Part shown: piece by piece, positions 45,573 through 60,447 of the stretch | Position numbering within the stretch: the stretch's first letter is position 1 | How the letters are laid out: each line of letters opens with the position of its first letter | NCBI GenBank assembly: GCA_022497155.1 | Contig: MU385783.1 | Span: forward strand, 1 to 64,000 | From: Whalleya microplaca | Lineage: Eukaryota; Ascomycota; Sordariomycetes; Xylariales; Xylariaceae | Direction: 5' to 3' | Length of the DNA: 64,000 nucleotides | Notes under the pieces: model-generated | Databases searched by the model: none | What the model was told of the DNA's origin: nothing | The model's input: only the letters and a program-made list of their open reading frames with translations | Program-made: the position numbers and the translations under genes

Positions 45573-47774
45573 TTAAAAAGGCTGTGTTTCCCTCTTCAAC
45601 CATGTAGTAGTCACTTCATCGTTCTCAAAATAGCTCTTCGTCTTGTTCCAGATGTCGGCATTATAGTCGTTCAGCCATTGCCTCTCTGCGTTTGTCAAGA
45701 GGCTAGAGTCGATGAGTCTGCGGCAGTAAGGCACCATAGTAACGTGCTCAAAGCCCAGATACGGCTTATCGCCGAATTTGTGCTTAGTCTGAGCCTCTCG
45801 AACCATGATAATATTCTCAATCCGAATACCGAAGGAGCCGTCTTCATAATAACCGGGCTCATTAGAGATGACATTGCCTGGCGAAAGCGACACCTCGGAG
45901 TATTGTACCCTAGTACCAATGCCAATTGGGCCTTCGTGTACATTCAGGTAAGAACCAACGCCGTGGCCGGTACCGTGACGATAATCGAGCCCTTGTTGCT
46001 AAAACCAGGAGTAAGTAACAATGACAAACTAGATATTTTCAGGGAGGTCATACCCATAGGAACTGTCGCGCGAGTGTATCCAGTGCGAAGCCGGTCGTTC
46101 CCTTGGGAAACACGACCTTGTCCAACGCGATATTTCCCTTCAGCACAAGAGTATAAGCTTCGATTTCGGCAGCGGTTGGCTCGCCAAAGTGCAATGTTCG
46201 TGTTGTATCCGTCGTACCATCAAGGTACTGAGCGCCGGAATCACACAAGTAAACAGCGTTGGGGTCAATGGTAGAGCAACTTCCCCGCTCCGGCTTATAA
46301 TGGATGACAGCAGCACTGAAGTATCCTGTGAGCATGGCTATGTATATGGAGAATGTAACGCATGGAGTAGACTTACTTAGGTCCCGTGGATGATATGGTA
46401 GGGAATGAAAGTCCAACAAAGTCCTTCTGCTTCGCACGTAGAGCCTCGAGCTGATCTGCGGCATCTACCTCGTCAACACGTGCTTTCTTGACTACCAACT
46501 GGTCCTCCAGCCACGCGAAGAATTCGATCAGAGCTGCACCATCCCTGACGTGGCATTCTCTCATGCCACCCAACTCAACCTCATTTTTGACAGCCTTCGA
46601 GTCGCCGACAGGGCTTCTTATCTCCTCCACCATATCGTCGCCACCCAGAGCCCGCTTGAGAGCCCACGATGCCTTATTTGAAATCAAAAATTTCTTGTTA
46701 TCGCCAGGCTCGCTGGTCTTACGAGCTTCCGCTGCGTTACCAAGCGCGGTGGCATCGTTGAATATGTCATTATATGGCTTCACGGAAACACCGTTCTCAG
46801 ACAGATATGACTGGCACTCGGCGTTGAGCTTGGAGGAATCGATGTATAGCGTAGCCTCGTCGGCGGTGATAATGGCGTATGAGAAGAAGACTGGGTTGTA
46901 GGGAATGTCATTCCCTCGCAGGTTAAAGAGCCAAGCAATCTCATCAAGCATAGAGACGACGAACCCAAGTGATTTCCTCTTCTCGAGCTCCTTGCGGAGG
47001 TCCGCAAGCTTCGTCTTCACGTCCTTACCTGCGAATTTCTCGCCGAGGAGAATGACAGGCTCGCTAGGTCGAGACGGTTGATCGGTGCCCCAGACTTCAT
47101 CGACTAGATTCTTTCCAACTGGCACCAAATCCTCACCTCCGTTTTTCTTGATCTTTTCTGAGAGTTTCTTGGCGACACCACTTGTCAGTAACGTCGGATC
47201 CACAGCCACGACTTTACCACCAGCAGACTGCTCTGCAGACCACTCTTGCCACGTAGGGACGTCCTGGAGGCCTTGCTTTAGCAACAGCCAATTTTCATCA
47301 AGCTGCTTAGCAGCTTGGTTAAAGTAGCGGCCATCAGTGGCTAGGGCAGCTTTGTTATGCGTGATGACAGCACAGCCGGCCGAACCAGTGAACCCAGAGA
47401 TGAAGGCACGGCGAGCATCGCAAGGTGCAATATACTCAGAAGAATGGCTATCCTCAGATGGAACAACTTGACAACGAAATAGTCAGCTGTCCACACCAAG
47501 AAGCTCAAAATTAAAATACATTGGCTAGCCTACTGTACACATCAACTTTATTGTCGCTCATGAGCTTTCGAAGCTCAGTGAGCCGAGAGGACGTATCGAC
47601 CTTCTCCATCTGGATAGCAGCTGTACTCCGAAAGCGGGATGAAAAGCGAGGTATAGTCGGTGGCGCAAATTGGATGTTCCCTGGACGAAGTCCACACGTG
47701 AACTTGGAGGGGATAGATGCGAGCACAACCCGTGGGGTTGCAGGCAATACGCGGAGGGGTAAAAAAATTCGCAT
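45573..47774 (-). CDS. AMPP: Xaa-Pro aminopeptidase P (AMPP), M24B metallopeptidase
   Basis: Removes N-terminal residues next to proline using two metal ions (usually Mn). Exons 47534-47774, 46377-47466, 46054-46315 and 45573-45998 give 672 aa. It has two creatinase-like N-terminal domains (starting [33 protein letters not shown]) and the catalytic pita-bread domain. Metal ligands are visible: [17 protein letters not shown] (two Asp), HGTGHGVG (His), NEPGYYEDG and GIRIEN (two Glu). The intron ending TTCAG restores [14 protein letters not shown]. Fungal AMPP is usually ~613-620 aa and starts near [10 protein letters not shown], here Met56. The extra 55 residues ([15 protein letters not shown]...) look like a mitochondrial presequence, so two isoforms from two ATGs are possible. 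Confidence 0.94.
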
Positions 47775-48763
47775 CGACAGCAACTGCGACTACAGAGTGA
47801 TGAAAACCACTGACATTCCAGCTGTTCAACGCACGAACTCAAGGGGGCAAGGAAGGAAGGGAGGAGGGAGGTCGAGAGACTAGAGGGTGTCCAGGTAGTT
47901 CACAGTGCCTGGAAGGTGCCTTAAAGATGCCTTGAAGAAACCCGTCAGCTTGAAAAGACTGTAAGTTCAACGGGAACTGGTATGAAGAAGTTAGTCTGGA
48001 AAATAAAGGCAGAATGGATTGCAGCGTAGCTACCATAAGTCGGGTGTTGAGAAAAGAGTAGAAAGTTGAGGTTGTCGAGGTAGCGATGGCTGAAAACATG
48101 AAGTTCAGATGCAATGAGCTTTATGTTGCAATGAGAGGGGTATGTAGTACTATGTACACCTAGAGGTACCTGCTGTGGGGCAGCACCATTCTGAAAGATA
48201 CGCGCCAGCTAACACAGTTTTTGACAGCTACACCGATTATAGCGTGCGTCTAGGCATAGCCTGATAGTAGGAGAAGTATTTGTCACCATTGATCTCGAGT
48301 CCGAAGGTCATCTGCCATGCCTCCGTCATGTACAGACAGCACAGAAAGATAGGCTGCCCCACCACCACTTTTGCGGGATAGCATTTTGATGAATGATATC
48401 AGTCACTGTTGACGATTTCCACCCAAAGCTGCCTTGCTCCAAGGTTCATTACTTGTTCTAGGAACAGTGCATTAATGCAACACGGAAGGTGACCAAGACA
48501 ACGGACATACCCAGTCTCCCAGTTGACTTACATATCGGGCTGCCAGCACCATAATAACATTCATTCAAATATCCTCCTTCCCCACCACCTTCAACTACCA
48601 AAGGTTGTAACCCGCAAACGGCCTGCCGTATACATATGCATAACACATTCATTCGCCTTGGGACTGCCGACCTCACGACCTAAGCCCGAGGAAAGCCGCT
48701 ACCAAACATTGACCTTCCGGTTTTCGATATGGATGTGATATCCCACAGAACCTCGATGCAATC
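47775..48763. promoter_or_regulatory. Divergent promoter interval AMPP/importin gene
   Basis: About 990 bp between the two start codons. No recognised motif or gene. If AMPP uses the ATG at 47609, its leader lies inside its own first exon. Confidence 0.5.
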
Positions 48764-51700
48764 ATGGAACCAATACAGCTCCCTACTACCCTCCCTGAAG
48801 TCGAGCATGTAAGTGAACACCATTCTTTAATATACTCGCTAAACGAGACCATGACTAGCCATCTCAGGGGGCTGCCTACATGTACTTATGTGTCTGGTTC
48901 TTTGTGCTTGTCTGCGACTCTTTATAAACCATATACACCTAGACAGTTACCTAGAACCGAGTCTCTAACCTCTATTAGTTAATACATGAGCTGTATAAGC
49001 CGAACCCGGCTCAGACTATCTCTCGTATCCAGGAGATACTTCAACATCTCCAAAAGTCGACTGAAGGGTGGCATCTTGCACAGGGCCTTCTCACTCGCCC
49101 GGATGACAATGTCAAATTCTTTGGTGCCCTTACCATTATTGTCAAACTAAACACCGAAAGGTACGTGTGTCACTCTGGTCCAGCCTTCCGCCGCTAAGAT
49201 GTTCTTCGTAGCCTATCAGATGAGGATGCACTCTCTGTGCTTCAGAATCTCATCTCTTGGCTTATCAACTCTCTAGAGAATAGTTCAGGTGCCATAGTCG
49301 TCAGAAAGCTCTGCTCTGCCTTGGTTACTTACTTCATTCACTACTCTCACACATGGACTCGGTGTATATTCCATCTCTTACACTGCCTAGATCTTAATTC
49401 GAGTGTCCCGCAGGAGAATCTCGAACGCTCTTCTCCTGCTGAACATATCATCCAGACATTGACTTTACAAAAGTTCCTTGCTGTGACATGGTTCACCACA
49501 GCTTTGGCCGAGGAGGCAGAAAAGGTCGACTTAAAGTCTACCAGGTACATTGGTCTTCACGAGCGACTCATAGATAATGCTAGTGATGCTACCGCCCTAA
49601 TGGCTTACCCCCTCAAGGATCTCAACGGCGCAACGAGTGCTCAACGTGAGATAGAGTCGATCATTTGCTTGCAAGCTTGGCTTGGGTATGCTCAACGTAA
49701 TCCGAAACAGGAGTTAGTCCAGAAACTTCGAACACTGATGCAGCCCGTGATCAGTGGTCTCCTTGTTGATGAATTATACGAAGCTACGGTGGAGCTGCTT
49801 ACCGATACCCTGGCTAATTGGCAGGCCTTCTTCACTCGAGAGCATTTCGACTCCCTATACTCTCTCTTCCAAAGCCAATGGGTGCGCCAAAGGTATCAGA
49901 ATCTCCTTGATGGTGATTTCGACTTTGAATCGATCCAATTTGGTTTATTTATGTTATCCTTTGGTGATGCCCAAATGGTCGAGATGATGGACGCGACGGA
50001 CGAAAGAGCGCAAAACTTTCTAGCCGGCCTAGCTGGGTTGCTGAGGGCGGAGGGCCACCCCGTTGCGGATGATAAGATATTCGTTCCAGCTCTTGAATTT
50101 TGGTCAGCCTTTGTCGAAAACCTAGTGGATACTCTGTACTCGGAATCGACAGACAACCTGCCATGGGATAAACCGCCTCTGTCACAAGTCATGCAGGTTG
50201 TGTCACATAGCTGGCGTAAAATACAGTACCCGTCGCTGAACACATATAATTCTTGGGATTCGACAGAAAGAGTTGGGTTTGCTGATGCGCGGAAGGATGT
50301 TGCCGACTTCTTGCAGTCCGTCTATACGATCTCGGGCAAGCCCCTGATCTCTTTATTTGCAGACCTTATACTGCAGGCTTTGACAAATTCGGCTTGGGCG
50401 GAATTGGAAGCTGCAAGCTACTGCTTGGGTTCCCTGTCGGACTGTATACCGGACAATACCTCGTGCGATGATATCCTCACTAGGGTGTTTGGCTCTCCTC
50501 TGTTCGAACTTCTACGTCAAGGGCAGAATGTGGTTCCGGTACGAGCGAGGCAGACTTGTCTGTATCTGATAGAACGCTACTCAGATTACTTTGTGAATCA
50601 TGCAGAATTTCTGCCACCTGCATTGAATCTTCTCTTTAGCGCGGTAGGCGAGCGCTACCTTGCAGTGGCCTCTTCCAAGTCAATCCTGACTCTCTGCTCA
50701 TCTTGCCGATCTCTCCTCACTTCTGAAGTCGATGCCTTTCTTGCGCAGTATGCATCACTACGGGACAGCCCAGAGCTCGACTCTCTTGCAGAGGAAAGGG
50801 TCGTTGGCGCCATAGCCTCAATTATACAGGCAATTCCAGAATATCATCAAAAAGCGAATGCCTTCCGAAGACTTTTGATGCTGACTGGCACAGATGTTGA
50901 TAACAGCTTGCGTCTCAAGGCATACGGTGAAGGGACTCTCGTAGATCCCAACGACCCAGTAAGTCCCATAAATCTAGTTACCAAAATATCGTATGCGAAT
51001 CAATAGAACGGTCTCTGACATAGCGCAGGTGATATTCCGTGCTTACGATTTAGCACAACGCCCGACAGCACCAGTCGCAGCATCAGACACATCGCTGCAA
51101 CTCGCTATTCGAGCCCTTCGTTGTCTTTGTAGCATAGCAAAAGGGCTTCAGGCTCCATCTGAAGCCCCTATTGACTTAGACGCTGAGAACGACGATGCAC
51201 AAGCGTCGACTAACGCTGACTTGAATCAGGTACACGTTGATATCATGGTGAGTGAATATTAGCTTTAAGTACATTGCGTATATAATCCGGATATTCACTG
51301 ATGTATCTCAGAACCTTCTGGTTCAACTTAAGAATACCTTTTCGAATAACAGCGAAGTGGTCGATGTCATTTGTACTATCCTTCGTGCTGGATTTTCGGA
51401 AACGGAGCCTGGCCCGTTTGTCTTCCCCCCAGAGATGGTGACTGAATTCATCACTAGCACTTGGCACAACCGGGTAGCTACCGTCGTGAATACAGCAAGT
51501 GTCTTTTTCAGCTCACTTCACAACGGAAGCTATAAGAAGTATATCGGGCCTGCCCTAGGGAAGCTCTTACCTTGGGTATTTGGCCTCTTGCATCAACTTC
51601 AAGGTAAGCTCATCCATTCTCTTATCTTGATGGAGCAAGTGTTGTCCGCAGCTCATTTAGAAGCTGGCTTATAATAAGAACAAATTTTCATTCTATGGTT

Positions 51701-52405
51701 CTATTTCATATAAGGGAGACAACGATTAACGAATGTGAAGGGCCCGAGGACGATCCTGAACTGGCACAATATGGTATTGAATTCACTCAACGTGTCATGG
51801 CTAGGCACCCACAGATACTTATGTCCCAACCCGCAAATTCGCTTGAATTCTTGTTCATGTTGGCGATTAAGCTGCTAGATGGAAACGAGCCATTGCCTAA
51901 GGCAGCAGCAACAGAATTCTGGGTAGGTTATGTCGGATGGGTCAGGAGGATGACGAATGCCATATGCTGACCGTACCGCCAGACTACCTTTATTACGCTG
52001 AAAACGGACGATCAGAACACCCAGGCTACTGTTGACAATGCAATGTCGCACCTAGGGCCACAATTGTCCCAGTCTCTTATTCAGAATATCGGTGGTAGGG
52101 CATCGAGAAGCGAGCTTGATAAGCTCAGTGACCCGTTGAAGAGGCTAGTTGTGCAGCATGTGCAGGCCCGCCAATGGTTGGAAGTAGCCCTGAACAGCCC
52201 ATCGTTCCCTAGTGATAAGGTTTCTATGGATGATAGGGCTGTATTCCTTAAGAAGGTTATTAGGTTTGTCTACTCGAGATGTCAAATGAGATTTGTCATC
52301 GTAGCTAATAGTCGATATAGTCTCCGAGGCTCCAGGGCTACCAACCAAGTTGTACGGGAGTTCTGGCTGGCCTGTCGAGGCTCGAGCTTCGCCTATGCGT
52401 CGTGA
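48764..52405 (+). CDS. KAP122: Importin-beta family nuclear transport receptor (importin-13/Kap122 type)
   Basis: Eight exons (48764-48808, 48979-49160, 49212-50958, 51029-51247, 51312-51603, 51741-51922, 51983-52263, 52321-52405) give 1,010 aa, made of alpha-helical HEAT-like repeats throughout. The N-terminus (EVEHLIHELYKPNPAQT, GWHLAQGLL, VKFFGALTIIVKLN) follows the importin-13/Kap122 Ran-binding layout. In yeast Kap122 (Pdr6) imports the TFIIA subunits Toa1/Toa2 and small ribonucleotide reductase subunits. The C-terminus reads VVREFWLACRGSSFAYAS. The fifth intron is longest (137 nt), with branch ATTAAC and acceptor GTGAAG. Phase fits only with that acceptor and with the TATAG acceptor before SLRGSRATNQ. 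Orthology to Kap122 rather than Mtr10/Kap111 is judged from the N-terminus only. Confidence 0.88.
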
Positions 52406-52641
52406 CGATAGATTCACTGACCACAAGGGTGATTCTTGATAAGGGTAGTCGTCTATAGATAGAACCTGCCGGTAGCCTAGATAGTCACATATCTCAGGCC
52501 AGAAAATATCACATATGCATTTCTACTCAGTAGTGTCCCTTCGATGATGTCTATTGTTTTGATTTGTACAAGATGCTACATGTTGATCGCCTAGATATCA
52601 ACCTGTAATATAGGTATAGAGTGTGCAGAGATGTCGACTCG
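52406..52641. terminator. 3' region between convergent importin gene and MSW1
   Basis: 236 bp between two stop codons facing each other; both transcripts must end here or overlap. No definite poly-A signal was assigned. Confidence 0.45.
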
Positions 52642-54158
52642 CTAGACATATGAACCGCCTAACCCCACAGCTTCACGTACAAGCCGCATCGTGTCCTCGG
52701 CATTCCGCCGCGCCACCTCAGCACCCGCGGCCTCGATCTCCATGAGGTACTTACCGCCCTTCTTAGTGAGAACCTCATTGTAGCGATCGCGCACGCCGTC
52801 CAGCTCACTCACGATCGAATCCGCGACCTTCTCCTTCATTGCCTTGATCTCGAGCCCTTCGAATTCCTGGACCAGCTCCTCGATTGGCGTGCCCTCCGTC
52901 GGCCCGCACTGCGTGAGCAGCTCGAGCAGACTGGACACCCCGGGCCGCGCCACCGGGTCGTACGTCACGCGGTTGTACAAGTCCGTTTTGGCGGCCTTGA
53001 TCCGTCTGCGGATCTCGTCCGGCTCCGCCGTGATGTTGATCCGCGACCGGTGGTTGGCGTCGGACTTGGACATCTTCTTCTCCGGGTTGGTGAGGGACAT
53101 TACGCGCGGGGACGGGGCTGGAATATATTAGAATTTTTTCTTCTTTCTTTTCCTGAAGGGCTGATGGGGCAGGGGGGGGGGGGGGAAAGAGGGGGGTCAG
53201 GTATTGCCGGGAATAGAATGGGATGGGGCAGAGGCAACACGCACCTGTGATGGTCTTGGGGGCCACGAGGAGCTCCCCGAACGCGGCGTTGAAGTTCGTC
53301 GCGCACTCCCGCGCGAACTCGAGGTGCTGCCTCTGGTCGTCCCCCACGGGCACGTGCGTCGCGCGGTGCACTAGGATGTCGGCCGCCTGGAGGACCGGGT
53401 ATGAGAACAGGCCTAGCTTTAGGCGGGCGGCTACCGCGTCGTCAAAGTCCGCGGCCTTGTTATTCATCTGGAGTTTGCTCTGTGCCATCTAGTCAGATAT
53501 CACCGTACATACATACACACACACACATATATATGCATATACACCAAGACGTAACTAGATAATGCATATGCCCCTCGGGCTGGCCCAGAGAAAAGAGGTT
53601 GCGGCTCACCTTCCACTGCGTCATGCGGCTCAGATACCCCATCGACGCCGTGCAGCTCAGGATCCACATGAGCTCGGTGTGCGCCGGCACCGACGACTGG
53701 AAGAACAGCGTCGCGCGGTCCGGGTCGAGGCCGATGGCGAGCAGCGCGGCCAGCATCTCGCGCTTCTGGGTGCGCAGCACGAACGCCTGCTGCGGCACCG
53801 TGATCGCGTGCAGGTCCACGATCGAGAAGAGCAGGCGGTCGTCGGGCCCCCGCGCGTCCTGTAGCCGCTTCCACTGCCGCATCGCGCCTAGGTAGTTGCC
53901 CAGGTGCGGGTCCCCTGTCGGCTGGATGCCCGAGAAGATCACGACATCCTCTTGCGGAGGCGGAGGCGGAGGAGGCGGAGAGGGAGTCTCCGTGCGCGTG
54001 CGCGTGCCCGTGTCCATGTCTGCTTGGCTGGAGTCGGAGTTGTGCCTCCTTTGCTGATGAGACGGCTGCTGATGCTGGTGATGTGCGCCGAGGCGCAGAA
54101 GCTGCCGCCGCGTTAGGGCCGCTAGGGGCCTGCTACGGGTGCAGAGTCTGGTCACCAT
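52642..54158 (-). CDS. MSW1: Mitochondrial tryptophanyl-tRNA synthetase
   Basis: Charges mitochondrial tRNA-Trp. Exons 53610-54158, 53245-53488 and 52642-53117 give 422 aa (yeast Msw1 379). The N-terminus MVTRLCTRSRPLAALTRRQLL is a classic Arg-rich presequence. It leads to a Gln/His and poly-Pro linker (PPPPPPPP near residues 61-68) and then the class I fold with the HIGH-like site PTGDPHLGNYLGA. LFFQSSVPAHTELMWILSC, VPVGDDQRQHLEFAREC and the KMSKS loop NPEKKMSKSD follow in the expected order. Intron 2 (53118-53244) contains a run of 14 C on the coding strand. The stop is 237 bp from that of the importin gene. Confidence 0.95.
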
Positions 54159-54645
54159 TTATCCTGACATGCAAAGCTTTGATATATAAAAGCAATGCCG
54201 TTGAAGGTATGTGCTCTAATGACGGGACGTCCTAGGCAGCTATTTAGTACTTCATCTCTCCTAAATAAAGATAAGCTTCTTACAATACCAATCACGCCGA
54301 GAACTTCACTTTCTAGTAAGTTAGAAGGTGTATATCGAGCTTCATGTATGAATTGTTGGATTCAAGCGTTGAAAATACTTTTCTTGAATTGGATGACATT
54401 GAAAATTGGGCCAATCAGAGCCATTTTCCAACCCGGTAAATGGTCAACCAGGAACATACTCTACTCGTAACAACTATACCAAGCGTTCAATCATATTTCG
54501 ACGTAGTCACAAAAAAGGTAGCTCGAATATGCGAATTATATAAATTCATACATGGTACGTGATAAACACAGATGTGTATTTAGTTGTAAGTTACAGCGAC
54601 GCTTCTTGGCCTCATTGTACAGTTAGATAGTCATATATACTACGT
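54159..54645. other. Intergenic, MSW1 promoter and RSM10 3' side
   Basis: 487 bp between two genes on the same strand. A 91-codon plus-strand frame inside has no recognisable features. Confidence 0.6.
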
Positions 54646-55601
54646 CTATTTGGTGAGTCTGAACCTCTCGCTTGCCATCAACTCCTTCACCTTCTCTACA
54701 GTACCCAAGGCCTTGTCCCTCCCGAGGTGCTGCATCTTCTGCTCAAGAATCTCTTGCATCGATTTGGTTGCATCGTCCATGTGCTTGCCAGTGTCTATGT
54801 CTTGGTTAGCCTATGACCCCATCGATCCTGAGCTGAAGAAGCTGGACTTACTAAGACTGCTGAACTCCCACATGTTCGCCTTCATACCAATGCCGTAGTA
54901 CGCATGTTTCTGTAAGTATGCAAGCCAGATCTGCACCGTCTCCGGGTGTCCGTCCTTGATCTGAATCAACCTCCTTCTCGTAATTCTCTCGAAGTTCTCC
55001 TGTGACTTCTTGAAGATAAAGTGACTCCTAGGGACGGTCCATCGCTCTATGATCTTTGGTAAGGGTACCGGGCCGAATGCAGCGAGGTTCAGGTAGTATG
55101 CGGCCCGGAGCGCAAAGTCACAGAAGAATTCGAGATTCGGGATGCTGAATGATCGCAATTGTAAGTCGCATGACGGCACGCCGTACTCGGCCTCCCGGCG
55201 GAGCGGCTGGAGATAGACTGCCTGGACAGCACGGGGGAGTCGGGGCTCGTTGTCCTCCTCACGAGGGTCTTTCAGTTCGTTCCTACAAATTGTGTAAGTC
55301 CATCGTTCGGTATGTGTTTGTGTGAAATACGTACACAAGTTGAGGGGGAGCAGGGGTATGGTCCTTGTTTATGCTGCGATTAAGTCTGTCAGTCGATAGG
55401 ATACATATATGACTATATGGACCGTGAATGCGACCTACAAAGACGACTTCGGACGGGTGCCGGCAATACCAATGAAGGCATTTCGGGATTGCCTAGTCTT
55501 TGATCTATGAGCTTTCCTTGCCCAAATACAAGAGCTGGGAAACTTACCAGTGGCCTTGTCAGTATATGCCGCATTGGCCGCAGTGCCCCTGGCGCAGCCA
55601 T
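54646..55601 (-). CDS. RSM10: Mitochondrial small-subunit ribosomal protein uS10m
   Basis: Component of the mitoribosomal 37S subunit head. Five exons (55548-55601, 55439-55497, 55335-55373, 54852-55282, 54646-54794) give 243 aa. The S10 domain runs from AVQAVYLQPLRREAEYG through LRSFSIPNLEFFCDFALRAA, PLPKIIERWTVPRSHFIFKK and RRLIQIKDGHPETVQIWLAYL. The first exon begins MAAPGALRPMRHILTRPL, a good mitochondrial presequence. Exons 1-3 were chosen by phase and signal quality and are less sure than exon 4. The acceptor of exon 2 (CAAAG) is the weakest. The last exon restores TGKHMDDATKSMQEILEQK to FRLTK. It is divergent from CSN5 with 336 bp between starts. Confidence 0.88.
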
Positions 55602-55937
55602 TCTGTCGCAATTGCTGTGTTCTCTCGACAGAGCGATCGCGACTGGCACTTCCAGCAAGTCCCAATCCTTGACAATGAGGCTTGAATTTTGAGGCGTTAT
55701 CGATAAGAGGCGAGATAGATATTCATTGTCCCGATATGCAAGATCTGAAGCCATGCAACTAATAGCTTACGTCTAGGCAGGTCCCCTGCAGGCTGTTGGA
55801 GCTCTCCCACCTTCACCCCACATCCTACACAATACATACATACCTTTGTAACCAAGCTGCCATACATCTTGCACCAACGCGGAGAACTGTCAAGCTTCAC
55901 ACTTTGCATGACCTCCAAAGTTTACTAGACAGTCAAG
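55602..55937. promoter_or_regulatory. Compact divergent promoter RSM10/CSN5
   Basis: 336 bp between start codons, so both promoters and 5' leaders share it. No motif was assigned. Confidence 0.5.
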
Positions 55938-57032
55938 ATGGAGGTGGCAATGAAATCCTGGGGTAAGTATAGCTTTATCTCTCTATCCCTGTAACATCGT
56001 CCCTAGTTAATATAGGAACCTCCCACTGACATCTGCCCCGCGTACCTAGAGCTGGACAACGATATCAAGCTCGTTGATCCCACCCGAGATGCACTCTATG
56101 ACTACTCGGACAGTCAAAACGAGAACAACGACGCAAAGCCGTGGAAGGACAACCCTCACCACTTCAAGCATGTCCGCATCAGCGCCGTCGCCCTCATCAA
56201 GATGGTCATGCATGCACGATCAGGCGGCTCTATCGAGATCATGGGCCTGATGCAAGGCTATACCAACGGAGACACGATCGTGGTGACCGATGCCTTCGGC
56301 TTACCCGTGGAGGGCACTGAGACGAGAGTCAACGCGCAGGAGGACGGATACGAGTACATGGTCCAGTACCTCCAGCTGTCACGCGAGCAAGGCAGCCGAG
56401 AGGAGAACGCCGTCGGATGGTACCACAGCCACCCGGGCTACGGCTGCTGGCTCAGCGGCATCGACGTCAGCACGCAGAGCATGCAGCAGCAGTTCAACGA
56501 TCCGTTCGTAGCTGTGGTCATCGACCCGGACCGGACCATCAGCGCGGGACGAGTCGAGATCGGCGCGTTCCGGACGTTCCCCGAGGACCACAAGCCTTCC
56601 GAATCAAGCACCGACCCCGGCACCGGCCAGACTATCCCCCTAGCCAAGGCGGAAGACTTCGGCGCCCACGCGAGTAAATACTACTCTCTGGAGGTCTCGC
56701 ACTTCAAGTCCACGCTCGACTCGAACCTGCTCGAGCTGCTGTGGAACAAGTACTGGGTGCAGACCCTGTCGCAGAGCCCGCTGCTCACCAACCGAGACTA
56801 CGGCAACAAGCAGATGCTCGACTTGGGGTCGAAGATCCGCGAGGCCACCTCCAATTTCCAGCGGAGCAATCGAGCTGGCATGATGCACCCAAGTGGCAAG
56901 GCGGCGGATGCCGAGATCACGAAGCTGGCTCGTCTGAGCCATGCGGTCACGATGAAGGAGAAGCAGGGGCTGGTGGCGGGCGAGGTCAAGGCGAAGATAT
57001 TCAATGGCCTGGGCACCACCACAACGACGTAA
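55938..57032 (+). CDS. CSN5: COP9 signalosome subunit 5 (JAMM metalloprotease)
   Basis: Catalytic deneddylase that removes Nedd8/Rub1 from cullins within the COP9 signalosome; it controls SCF ligases and, in filamentous fungi, development. Exons 55938-55962 and 56050-57032 give 335 aa, the normal length. The MPN+/JAMM site is complete: Glu71 in GGSIEIMG, and [14 protein letters not shown] giving His134, His136 and Asp147. The N-terminus has [21 protein letters not shown]. The C-terminal helical part ([31 protein letters not shown]) is intact. The 87-nt intron (GTAAGT...CTAG) falls after the eighth codon. It is convergent with MSE1. Confidence 0.97.
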
Positions 57033-57326
57033 AGAGGATACCTACATAGATACCCATTCTGTAGAGTTCGGGCTAGCTTTTGTTACATCGGCTCGCTACT
57101 ACTAGACTTGATAGCAGGGCCCCCCCCTCGATGAGATATGAAGCATGGGACGGCGTTTCAGGAAGTGAGGCTTTGATTATAGACAAATAATATACAGGGT
57201 CGATGATGATCCGTATGCCTGATCTACACGAGTTTTACATATCGGACACGTATCCGGTAACCGTCCTTTTATATCCCATTTGCAATCCATTGACAAGCCC
57301 AATAGTGCAGATTCGTTTCCGTGAAC

Positions 57327-60447
<3,121 letters not shown>

